56,822 nucleotides of DNA, taken from NCBI RefSeq assembly GCF_003112515.1, contig NZ_BEVZ01000014.1, positions 1 to 56,822 of the forward strand, in the 5' to 3' direction. The notes under the pieces are model-generated. The model did no database searches and was not told the DNA's origin. It worked only from the letters and a program-made list of their open reading frames with translations. The position numbers and the translations under genes are program-made. Of the stretch, positions 30,476 through 37,916 are shown piece by piece. This stretch comes from Streptomyces fragilis (GTDB lineage: Bacteria; Actinomycetota; Actinomycetes; Streptomycetales; Streptomycetaceae). Each line of letters starts with the position of its first letter. Position 1 is the stretch's first letter.

Positions 30476-31023
30476 GTCTGCCCGGAGCCGACGAGCTGTT
30501 CCGCACCACCGGGGGCTCCGGCCTCCAGTCCTCCTCACCGCGCCGCCAGGCCACCGCCGAGCGGCCGGAGCCGCGGGTGCCGTCCCCGGCCGGCGAGGAC
30601 GACCCCGCCGTCGCGCGGGACGGCGCCGAGGGCCCGCCGCCCTCGGTGCCCGCGCAGGGCGGTGACGCGCAGGGCGCCGAGCACGCCGTCGCGGACACGG
30701 CGGGCGGCGAACCCGGCGAGACGCACAGCAGGGCGGGCGGCACCGACGGCGCCGCCGCCGCGGCCACGGGGATCGCCCCGCGCCGCCGGGGGCGCCCCGC
30801 GCGCCGGCCCAGCGGGCGGGAGCGGCACGACGAGAAGATCACGGTGTACGTCTCGGCCGAGGAACTGATGGACCTCGAGCACGCCCGTCTCGTCCTGCGC
30901 GGCGAGCACGGGCTGGCCGTCGACCGCGGGCGCATCGTCCGCGAGGCGGTCGCGGTGGTCCTGGCCGACCTGGAGTCCCGGGGGGACGCGAGCATCCTGG
31001 TGCGGCGGCTGCGCGGACGGTAG
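30460..31023 (+). CDS. Conserved protein with RHH-like C-terminus
   Basis: 187 aa. The first 120 residues are disordered (Pro/Ala/Glu/Gly). A basic GRPARRPSGRER patch leads to a compact domain: KITVYVSAEELMDLEHARLVL, then VDRGRIVREAVAVVLADLESRG. The beta-strand/helix/helix pattern resembles ribbon-helix-helix DNA-binding domains such as ParG or CopG. Placed between parA and scpA, it may be the DNA-binding partner of the ParA-like ATPase (inference). GTG 30460 has GGAGG 10 nt upstream; GTG 30472, which overlaps the parA stop as GTGA, is the alternative. Confidence 0.82.
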   Translation: MSRRVSLPGADELFRTTGGSGLQSSSPRRQATAERPEPRVPSPAGEDDPAVARDGAEGPPPSVPAQGGDAQGAEHAVADTAGGEPGETHSRAGGTDGAAAAATGIAPRRRGRPARRPSGRERHDEKITVYVSAEELMDLEHARLVLRGEHGLAVDRGRIVREAVAVVLADLESRGDASILVRRLRGR

Positions 31024-31041
31024 AGGTAGCCTGCCACGGCC

Positions 31042-32301
31042 ATGACCTCGAACGTCCCCGCCCGCAGACGCCCCCTCGGCCGCGGCCCCGGCCACCCCCC
31101 GGCCCCGGCCCCGGCCACCCCGGCGCCCGCCCCGGACGACGCCCCCGAGCCCTCCACGGCCCCACCCGCGCCCGCCGACGCCCCCGAGCCCACCGCCGCG
31201 CCCGCGCCCGCCGACGCCCCCGAGCTCACCGCCGTGCCTGCGGCCGACAGTGCCGTCGAGGCCCTCGCCGGGCCCGCCGCCGCGCCCGGCAAGGCCGCAG
31301 GGCGGACTGCCGCGCCGCCGCGTGAGGACGCGGAGTCTCCCGCCGCCCCGCTGTCGCGTGACGGGTCCGCGCCCGCCCCCGAGGACGACGCCGAACCCGG
31401 CACCGCCCCGCCGCCCCACCCGCCCGCGCGCACCCCGTCGGCCGCGGGCCCGGACCCGTCACCCGCCGACGACGGCGTCCCCGCGGCGGACCCGGACACG
31501 TTCACCGTGCGGCTCACGAACTTCGAGGGCCCCTTCGACCTCCTGCTGCAGCTGATCTCCCGGCACAAGCTGGACGTCACCGAGGTGGCGCTGTCCCAGG
31601 TGACCGACGAGTTCATGGCCCACATCCGCGCCCGCGGCGACGACTGGGACTTGGACCGCACCACCGAGTTCCTGGTCGTCGCGGCCACCCTGCTGGACCT
31701 CAAGGCGGCCCGGCTGCTCCCCGCCGCGGAGGTGGAGGACGAGGCCGACCTCGCCCTCCTGGAGGCCCGTGACCTGCTCTTCGCCCGGCTGCTCCAGTAC
31801 CGCGCGTACAAGCAGATCGCCGACATCCTCAGCGCCCGCCTGGAGGACGAGGCCCGCCGCCACCCCCGCACCGTGGGCCTGGAGCCGCACCACGCCGAGC
31901 TGCTGCCCGACGTGGTCCTCAGCATCGGCCCCGAGGGCTTCGCCCGGCTCGCCGTCAAGGCGATGCAGCCCAGGCCCGCGCCGCAGGTGTACGTCGACCA
32001 CATCCACGCCCCGCTGGTGAGCGTGCGCGAGCAGGCCGCCGTCGTGATGAGCCGGCTGCGCGAACTGGGCGAGGCCACCTTCCGCACCCTGGTGGAGGAC
32101 ACCGACGACACCCTCACCGTCGTCGCCCGTTTCCTGGCGCTGCTGGAGCTCTACCGGGAGAAGGCGGTCGCCCTGGAACAGGAGGCCGCCCTCGGCGAGC
32201 TGCTGGTCCGCTGGACCGGCGACGAGGACGGCCCCCGGCCGGTCGTCACCGACGAGTTCGACCGCCCGGCCGCCGACACGACGAAGGAGGAGCGCCGATG
32301 A
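31042..32301 (+). CDS. scpA: Segregation/condensation protein ScpA
   Basis: 419 aa. Residues about 158-405 are the kleisin ScpA (FTVRLTNFEGPFDLLLQLI at the start, LLPDVVLSIGPEGFARLAVKA in the middle, a winged-helix end FLALLELYREKAVAL). It bridges the SMC heads in the condensin complex. The first 155 residues are an Ala/Pro-rich extension containing a repeated PADAPEPTAAPAPADAPE-type segment that most ScpA proteins lack. TAGCCT 9 nt before the ATG could give an internal near-leaderless transcript. The end overlaps scpB. Confidence 0.95.
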   Translation: MTSNVPARRRPLGRGPGHPPAPAPATPAPAPDDAPEPSTAPPAPADAPEPTAAPAPADAPELTAVPAADSAVEALAGPAAAPGKAAGRTAAPPREDAESPAAPLSRDGSAPAPEDDAEPGTAPPPHPPARTPSAAGPDPSPADDGVPAADPDTFTVRLTNFEGPFDLLLQLISRHKLDVTEVALSQVTDEFMAHIRARGDDWDLDRTTEFLVVAATLLDLKAARLLPAAEVEDEADLALLEARDLLFARLLQYRAYKQIADILSARLEDEARRHPRTVGLEPHHAELLPDVVLSIGPEGFARLAVKAMQPRPAPQVYVDHIHAPLVSVREQAAVVMSRLRELGEATFRTLVEDTDDTLTVVARFLALLELYREKAVALEQEAALGELLVRWTGDEDGPRPVVTDEFDRPAADTTKEERR

Positions 32302-32957
32302 GCGCCGTCGAGCCCCCAGCCGCACCGGACGACGCCGTCGCGGGCCTCGACCTCAAGCCCGCCCTGGAGGCCGTGCTGATGGTCGTCGACGAGCCGGCGG
32401 CCGAGGAGCACCTCGCCAAGGTGCTCCGGCGTCCCCGCCGCGCGATCGCCGACGCCCTGCGCGAACTCGCCGACGAGTACACCGTGCAGGGCCGCGGCTT
32501 CGAGCTGCGCAAGGTCGCCGGCGGCTGGCGGTTCTACACCCGGCCCGAGTACTCCGCCGCCGTCGAGGCCCTCGTCCTGGACGGGCGGACCGCCCGCCTC
32601 ACCCAGGCCGCGCTGGAGACCCTCGCGGTCGTCGCCTACCGGCAGCCGGTCAGCCGCTCGCGGGTGTCCGCGGTGCGCGGAGTGAACTGCGACGGCGTCA
32701 TGCGCACCCTCCTCCAGAGGGGTCTGGTCGAGGAGGCGGGCACGGAACCCGAAACAGGTGCGATCCTGTACAGGACGACGAACTACTTCCTGGAGCGGAT
32801 GGGCCTGCGCGGTCTGGACGAGCTCCCCGAGCTCGCGCCCTTCGTCCCGGAGGCGGAGACGATCGAGGCCGAGAGCCAGGAGGGGGTTCCGTCGTTCGAC
32901 CCGGACGCACCCGATGCGCCGGGAGCAGACGACGCAGACGACCAGACGGAATTTTGA
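32298..32957 (+). CDS. scpB: Segregation/condensation protein ScpB
   Basis: 219 aa. Two winged-helix domains (LKPALEAVLMVVDEPAAEEHLAKVL, then LTQAALETLAVVAYRQPVSR and VRGVNCDGVMRTLL) as in ScpB, which dimerises and binds ScpA in SMC condensin. ATGA overlap with scpA and TGATG overlap with rluB place it in one translationally coupled operon. The tail is acidic. Confidence 0.96.
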   Translation: MSAVEPPAAPDDAVAGLDLKPALEAVLMVVDEPAAEEHLAKVLRRPRRAIADALRELADEYTVQGRGFELRKVAGGWRFYTRPEYSAAVEALVLDGRTARLTQAALETLAVVAYRQPVSRSRVSAVRGVNCDGVMRTLLQRGLVEEAGTEPETGAILYRTTNYFLERMGLRGLDELPELAPFVPEAETIEAESQEGVPSFDPDAPDAPGADDADDQTEF

Positions 32958-34012
32958 TGCGAAGCAGCGGCAGCGGCAAGAGCGGCGGGCGCGGGAACTA
33001 CCGCGGCGCCGGCAACGACAGGGACCAGAAGCAGGGGCAGGGCCGCCCCCGCAAGCCCCGCCCCGAGGAGCGCCGCTACGACGTGGGTCCCGGGGCGACC
33101 AAGGACGGCCCGAAGGCCGGCCGCGGCGGCGCGTCCGGCGCGCGCGGCGCGAAGTCGGGCGGCGGCCGGGGCGGGCGCACCCAGCCCGCCACCTCCCGCG
33201 AGTACGACGCGCGGATCGAGGAGCGCAACCGGGAGCGGTACGCGGGCAAGAAGGACGTCAAGCTGCCCAAGACCTTCCCCGGCGCCGAGCAGGAGGGCGA
33301 GCGCCTGCAGAAGGTGCTGGCCCGCGCCGGCTACGGCTCCCGCCGTGCCTGCGAGGAGCTGATCGAGCAGGCGCGCGTCGAGGTCAACGGCGAGATCGTC
33401 CTCGAGCAGGGCAAGCGGGTCGACCCGGAGAAGGACGAGGTCAAGGTCGACGGCCTGACCGTGGCCACGCAGTCCTACCAGTTCTTCTCGCTGAACAAGC
33501 CGGCCGGCGTGGTCTCCACGATGGAGGACCCCGAGGGCCGCCAGTGCCTGGGCGACTACGTCACCAACCGGGAGACCCGCCTCTTCCACGTGGGGCGCCT
33601 CGACACCGAGACCGAGGGCGTCATCCTGCTCACCAACCACGGCGAGCTGGCCCACCGGCTGACCCACCCGAAGTACGGCGTGAAGAAGACCTACCTCGCG
33701 CACATCATCGGCCCCATCCCGCGCGACCTGGGCAAGCAGCTCAAGGACGGCATCCAGCTCGAGGACGGCTACGCCCGCGCCGACCACTTCCGCGTGGTCG
33801 AGCAGACCGGCAAGCACTACATGGTCGAGGTGACCCTCCACGAGGGCCGCAAGCACATCGTGCGCCGCATGCTGGCCGAGGCCGGCTTCCCGGTGGAGAG
33901 CCTGGTGCGCACCGCCTTCGGCCCGATCACCCTGGGCGACCAGAAGTCGGGCTGGCTGCGGCGGCTGTCCAACACCGAGGTCGGCATGCTGATGCGTGAG
34001 GTCGACCTCTAG
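32957..34012 (+). CDS. rluB: 23S rRNA pseudouridine synthase RluB family
   Basis: 351 aa. About 115 basic, Gly/Arg/Lys-rich residues precede an S4 domain (RLQKVLARAGYGSRRACEEL, about 116-135) and a RsuA/RluB-type catalytic domain with GRLDTETEGVILL, whose Asp near residue 214 is catalytic. RluB makes pseudouridine 2605 in 23S rRNA. The N-terminal RNA-binding-like tail recalls the RGG protein near the 5S gene. ATG 32957 shares its A with the scpB stop. The scpAB-rluB order is conserved across Gram-positive bacteria. Confidence 0.93.
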   Translation: MRSSGSGKSGGRGNYRGAGNDRDQKQGQGRPRKPRPEERRYDVGPGATKDGPKAGRGGASGARGAKSGGGRGGRTQPATSREYDARIEERNRERYAGKKDVKLPKTFPGAEQEGERLQKVLARAGYGSRRACEELIEQARVEVNGEIVLEQGKRVDPEKDEVKVDGLTVATQSYQFFSLNKPAGVVSTMEDPEGRQCLGDYVTNRETRLFHVGRLDTETEGVILLTNHGELAHRLTHPKYGVKKTYLAHIIGPIPRDLGKQLKDGIQLEDGYARADHFRVVEQTGKHYMVEVTLHEGRKHIVRRMLAEAGFPVESLVRTAFGPITLGDQKSGWLRRLSNTEVGMLMREVDL

Positions 34013-34033
34013 AAAATCCTTGTGCCGTGGAAC

Positions 34034-34071
34034 GAACCCCCTTATCGTCAGGTTGACGCATAAGGGGGTTC
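34034..34071. promoter_or_regulatory. 16-17-bp imperfect palindrome before ADP-ribosylglycohydrolase
   Basis: GAACCCCCTTAT, CGTCA, a GGT centre, TGACG, one unpaired C, then ATAAGGGGGTTC. The only break in the symmetry is the single C at 34059. It lies 4 nt before the ATG at 34076. Its 3' arm contains the only ribosome binding site (AAGGGGG at 34062-34068), and its 5' arm overlaps a -10 box TATCGT (34043-34048) spaced 17 nt from TTGTGC (34020-34025). It can therefore be an operator on the promoter, or an RNA hairpin hiding the ribosome binding site in read-through transcripts from rluB. Confidence 0.8.
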
Positions 34072-34075
34072 CTTC

Positions 34076-35089
34076 ATGACCACGACCAAGAACGCCGCCA
34101 CCGGGACGATGATCGGCCTCGCCCTCGGGGACGCGCTCGGCTTCCCGACCGAATTCCGCAGCGTGCCGGGCATCCTGGCGGACTTCGGGCCGTGGCGGGA
34201 GATGGAGCTGCCCAAGCCGGCGATCGTCACCGACGACACCCAGATGACGCTCGCCCTCGGCCGGGGGCTGCGCACGGCCATGGAGCGGGGAGCGCTCGGG
34301 CCGGAGCGGATGGAGCGGCCGGTGCGCGAGGAGTTCGTCGCGTGGAACCGCTCCCCGGAGAACAACCGGGCGCCGGGACGGACCTGCGTCACCGCCTGCG
34401 AACTGCTGGCGGCGGAGGGGCACGCCTGGCAGGACGCCAGCCAGATCCACTCCAAGGGGTGCGGGGCCAACATGCGGGTCGCGCCGGTGGCACTGGTCCC
34501 CGGGCTCACCGACGAGGAGCGGGCCGGCGCGGCGCAGCTGCAGTCCGCCCTCACCCACGGCCACCCGACGGCGCTGGCCGCCTCCGACCTCACTGCCCAC
34601 GCGGTACGGCTGCTCGCCCAGGGCGCGGACCCCACGGCCCTGGTGGGGCTGCTGCGCTCCTACGCGCTCGACAACCGGGACGTCTACCACGAGCGGTGGC
34701 TGGGCGACCTGTGGCTGCGGTCGCAGGACCCCACGCCGGCCGGCTTCATCCGGCGGGGCTGGGACGACTGCCTGGACGCCCTGGACCGCCTGCGGGCCGC
34801 GGTCGGCTCCGTCTCGCCGGAGACCGACCCGTGCCTGGCGACGGGGGAGGGGTGGATCGCCGAGGAGGCGATGACGACGGGGCTGCTGTGCTTCCTCCTC
34901 TTCCCCGACCAGCCCCTGACCGCGCTGCGGCGGGCCGCCTGCACGGCGGGGGACTCGGACTCCATCGCCTGCCTCGCCGGAGCCTTCGCCGGGGCACACC
35001 TGGGGGCCGGCGCGTGGCCCGCGGAGTGGGCGGAGCGGATCGAGTACCGCGAGGAACTGCTCTCCCTCGCCGCCCTCTGGGACGCCTGA
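34076..35089 (+). CDS. ADP-ribosylglycohydrolase family protein
   Basis: 337 aa. DraG/ARH-type motifs: GLALGDALGFPTEF near residues 14-27, the metal-binding TDDTQMTLAL near 51-60, and the C-terminal AGDSDSIACLAGAFAGAHLGA near 300-320. Such enzymes remove ADP-ribose from proteins or nucleic acids, or hydrolyse ADP-ribosyl compounds, using Mg. The NUDIX ADP-ribose pyrophosphatase encoded 9 kb upstream could dispose of released ADP-ribose. Regulation is probably special, given the palindrome covering promoter and ribosome binding site. Confidence 0.93.
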   Translation: MTTTKNAATGTMIGLALGDALGFPTEFRSVPGILADFGPWREMELPKPAIVTDDTQMTLALGRGLRTAMERGALGPERMERPVREEFVAWNRSPENNRAPGRTCVTACELLAAEGHAWQDASQIHSKGCGANMRVAPVALVPGLTDEERAGAAQLQSALTHGHPTALAASDLTAHAVRLLAQGADPTALVGLLRSYALDNRDVYHERWLGDLWLRSQDPTPAGFIRRGWDDCLDALDRLRAAVGSVSPETDPCLATGEGWIAEEAMTTGLLCFLLFPDQPLTALRRAACTAGDSDSIACLAGAFAGAHLGAGAWPAEWAERIEYREELLSLAALWDA

Positions 35090-35095
35090 CGACCC

Positions 35096-35115
35096 CGCCC
35101 CGGCGGCACGGGGCG
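35096..35115 (+). terminator. Short stem-loop after glycohydrolase gene
   Basis: 7-bp stem CGCCCCG/CGGGGCG with a 6-nt loop, 6 nt after the stop. Weak but well placed. Confidence 0.4.
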
Positions 35116-35204
35116 TCTCGGGGGGCGGGCGCCGGCGCCATGGGGGGAGCCGGGGTGGATAGGGTGGGCGGCGTCGGAATGGGAAGAGCGCGAGGAGCAG
35201 CACC

Positions 35205-36302
35205 GTGAGGACCGCCCTGGTGATCGGCGCAGGCCTGATCGGGACATCGGCGGCGCTCTCGCTGACCTCCCGCGGCGTCACCGTCCACCTGGACGACCAC
35301 GACCTGGACCGCGCCCGCACCGCCGCCTCCCTGGGCGCCGGCACCGACGCCGCCCCCGACGGCCCCGTCGACCTGGTGATCGTCGCCGTGCCCCCGGCCC
35401 ACGTCGCCCGCGCCGTCGCCGACGCCATGGTCCGCGGCCTGGGCCGCGCCTACCTGGACGTGGCCAGCGTCAAGGGCGGCCCCCGCCGTGAGCTGGAGGC
35501 GCTGCTGCGGGGCACCGGACAGGACCTCGCCGCCTACCTCGGCACCCACCCGATGGCCGGCAAGGAGAAGTCCGGCCCCCTCGCCGCCACCGGCGACCTC
35601 TTCGAGGGCCGCCCCTGGGTGCTCACCCCCACCCGCGACACCGACACCGAGGCGCTGAACCTCGCCCTCGAGCTGGTCTCGTTCTGCCGCGCCGTGCCGA
35701 TCGTGATGGACGCGGACGCCCACGACCGCGCCGTCGCCCTCGTCTCGCACATGCCGCACCTGGTGTCCAGCATGGTCGCCGCCCGCCTGGAGAACGCCGA
35801 GGAGGCCGCCGTGCGGCTCTGCGGCCCCGGCATCCGGGACGTGACGAGGATCGCCGCCTCCGACCCGCGGATGTGGATCGACATCCTCTCCGCCAACCCC
35901 GGCCCGGTCGCCGACCTGCTCGCCGAGGTCTCCGCCGACCTCGACGAGACGGTCCGCGCCCTGCGCGCCCTGCAGTCCGAGGACGAGACCGCCCGCAAGG
36001 AGGGCGTGGGCGGCGTCGAGGACGTGCTGCGCCGCGGCAACGCCGGGCAGACCCGGGTCCCCGGCAAGCACGGCAGCGCCCCGCGCGTCTACGAGGCCGT
36101 GGTGGTCCTCATCACCGACCAGCCCGGCCAGCTCGCCCGGATCTTCGCCGACGCGGAGCGGGCCGGCGTCAACATCGAGGACGTGCGGATCGAGCACGCC
36201 ACCGGCCAGCAGGCGGGCCACGTGCAGCTGATGGTGGAGCCGCAGGGCGTCTCCCAGCTCACCCAGGCGCTCCGCGAGCGCGGCTGGGCCGTCCGGACCT
36301 GA
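35205..36302 (+). CDS. tyrA: Prephenate dehydrogenase
   Basis: 365 aa. NAD loop VIGAGLIGTSAAL at residues 6-18, the TyrA segment DVASVKGG then GTHPMAGKEKSGP with the catalytic-His region, and a C-terminal ACT domain (about 290-362: VVLITDQPGQLARIFADAE) likely to sense tyrosine. It oxidatively decarboxylates prephenate to 4-hydroxyphenylpyruvate in tyrosine synthesis. GTG 35205 is preceded by GAGGAG with an 8-nt gap. It lies just before cmk, as in other Streptomyces. Confidence 0.95.
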   Translation: MRTALVIGAGLIGTSAALSLTSRGVTVHLDDHDLDRARTAASLGAGTDAAPDGPVDLVIVAVPPAHVARAVADAMVRGLGRAYLDVASVKGGPRRELEALLRGTGQDLAAYLGTHPMAGKEKSGPLAATGDLFEGRPWVLTPTRDTDTEALNLALELVSFCRAVPIVMDADAHDRAVALVSHMPHLVSSMVAARLENAEEAAVRLCGPGIRDVTRIAASDPRMWIDILSANPGPVADLLAEVSADLDETVRALRALQSEDETARKEGVGGVEDVLRRGNAGQTRVPGKHGSAPRVYEAVVVLITDQPGQLARIFADAERAGVNIEDVRIEHATGQQAGHVQLMVEPQGVSQLTQALRERGWAVRT

Positions 36303-36305
36303 GCC

Positions 36306-36338
36306 GGCCCACGACCGGCCCCGAACCGGTCCTGGGCC
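36306..36338 (+). terminator. Interrupted stem-loop after tyrA
   Basis: GGCCC and ACCGG pair with CCGGT and GGGCC across a 3-nt by 3-nt internal loop, starting 4 nt after the tyrA stop. Confidence 0.45.
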
Positions 36339-36468
36339 GCGCGGGAGGCGGCCGGCCGAGCCGCGGAGCAGGTCACCCGTAAGGATGAGCCCGATCGGCC
36401 GGTAACCTTGTCGGGGGCGCGTTCGCGCCCGGCCCCTACAGCTCCGCCTCAGGAAGGTGTCCGCCACC

Positions 36469-37161
36469 GTGGAAAGCGCCGCCCGTACCGCACCGGCAGT
36501 GATCGTCGCCATCGACGGCCCCTCCGGCACGGGCAAGTCGAGCACGTCCAAGGCCGTCGCCGCCCAGCTCGGCCTCAGCTACCTGGACACCGGCGCCCAG
36601 TACCGGGCGATCACCTGGTGGATGGTGACCAACGAGATCGACGTCGCCGACCCCGCCGCCGTCGCCGCGGCCGCCTCCAAGCCGGAGATCGTCTCGGGCA
36701 CCGACCCGCTGAACCCGACCATCCACGTCGACGGCACCGACGTGGCCGGCCCGATCCGCACCCAGGAGGTCACCTCCCAGGTGTCGGCGGTCTCGGCCGT
36801 GCCCGAGGTGCGCACCCGGATCACCGAGCTGCAGCGCTCCATCGCCGCCTCCGCCGAGCGGGGCATCGTCGTCGAGGGCCGCGACATCGGCACCACCGTG
36901 CTGCCCGACGCCGACCTCAAGATCTTCCTGACCGCCTCCCCGGAGGCCCGCGCGGCCCGCCGCAGCGGCGAGATCAAGGGCTCCGACGTCGCCGCGACCC
37001 GCGAGGCCCTGCTCAAGCGGGACGCCGCCGACTCCGGCCGCAAGACCTCCCCGCTGGCCAAGGCCGACGACGCCGTAGAGGTGGACACCACCGAGCTGAC
37101 CCTCGCCCAGGTCATCGAGTGCGTGGTCACCCTGGTCGAGGAGAAGCGAGCCACGAAGTGA
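36469..37161 (+). CDS. cmk: Cytidylate kinase
   Basis: 230 aa. P-loop AIDGPSGTGKSST (Lys23), the SYLDTGAQYRAITW CMP-binding segment, EGRDIGTTVLPDADLKIFL, and the C-terminal VDTTELTLAQV. It phosphorylates CMP and dCMP. GTG 36469 is chosen because AGGAAGG lies 11 nt upstream; an in-frame GTG at 36457 overlaps that site. The stop overlaps the acyltransferase start. cmk, plsC-like and der form a conserved operon. Confidence 0.95.
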   Translation: MESAARTAPAVIVAIDGPSGTGKSSTSKAVAAQLGLSYLDTGAQYRAITWWMVTNEIDVADPAAVAAAASKPEIVSGTDPLNPTIHVDGTDVAGPIRTQEVTSQVSAVSAVPEVRTRITELQRSIAASAERGIVVEGRDIGTTVLPDADLKIFLTASPEARAARRSGEIKGSDVAATREALLKRDAADSGRKTSPLAKADDAVEVDTTELTLAQVIECVVTLVEEKRATK

Positions 37162-37856
37162 GCCAGGAGACCGGCAGGAGCGGCCGGACCGCCGGGTCCG
37201 CCGCACCGTCGCCGCGCGGGGCCGAGGTCGGCCGCCGCATCGGCGTCGGGCTGATGAACGGCCTGTGGCGCCCGCGCGTGCTGGGCGCCGGCAAGGTGCC
37301 GCCCACCGGGGCAGCCATCCTCGCCGTGAACCACAGCCACCTGCTCGACGGTCCCATGGTCATGGGCGTCTCCCCGCGGCCGACGCACTTCCTGATCAAG
37401 AAGGAGGCGTTCGTCGGCCCGCTGGACCCGTTCCTGCGCGGCATCGGGCAGGTCGCGGTCGACCGGTCCGGCACCGACCGCAAGGCGGTCACCGACGCGC
37501 TCGGCGTACTCGCCGCCGGCGGCGTGCTCGGCATCTTCCCCGAGGGCACCCGCGGCGAGGGCGACTTCACCTCGCTGCGGGCCGGCCTCGCCTACTTCGC
37601 GGTCCGCAGCGGCGCCCCGGTCGTGCCGGTCGCGGTGCTGGGCAGCGCGGAGAAGCGCGGACGCCTCATATCCGGGCTGCCCCCGCTGCGCCACCGCGTC
37701 GACGTCGTCTTCGGCGACCCGTTCGACGCGGGCGACCGTTCGGGGCGGCGCACCCGCGCGGCGCTCGACGAGGCGACCGTCCGCATCCAGGAGCGGCTGG
37801 CCGCACACCTGGAAAAGGCCAGGCGTCTCACCGGGCGCCGGGTCACACTTGAGTAG
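37158..37856 (+). CDS. 1-acylglycerol-3-phosphate acyltransferase family
   Basis: 232 aa PlsC-type acyltransferase. The H(X4)D motif is NHSHLLDG near residues 58-65, FLIKKEAF follows, then FPEGTRGEGDF near 126-136 and VPVAVLGSAE. It would transfer an acyl chain to lysophosphatidic acid or a related lipid at the membrane. No clear membrane helix, so probably peripheral. GTGA overlap with cmk shows translational coupling. Confidence 0.92.
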   Translation: MSQETGRSGRTAGSAAPSPRGAEVGRRIGVGLMNGLWRPRVLGAGKVPPTGAAILAVNHSHLLDGPMVMGVSPRPTHFLIKKEAFVGPLDPFLRGIGQVAVDRSGTDRKAVTDALGVLAAGGVLGIFPEGTRGEGDFTSLRAGLAYFAVRSGAPVVPVAVLGSAEKRGRLISGLPPLRHRVDVVFGDPFDAGDRSGRRTRAALDEATVRIQERLAAHLEKARRLTGRRVTLE

Positions 37857-37916
37857 TGGCACAGCCCCGCGCGGGCGAGCCACCGACCATTCGATGAGCA
37901 ACGAGGTACCGACTTC

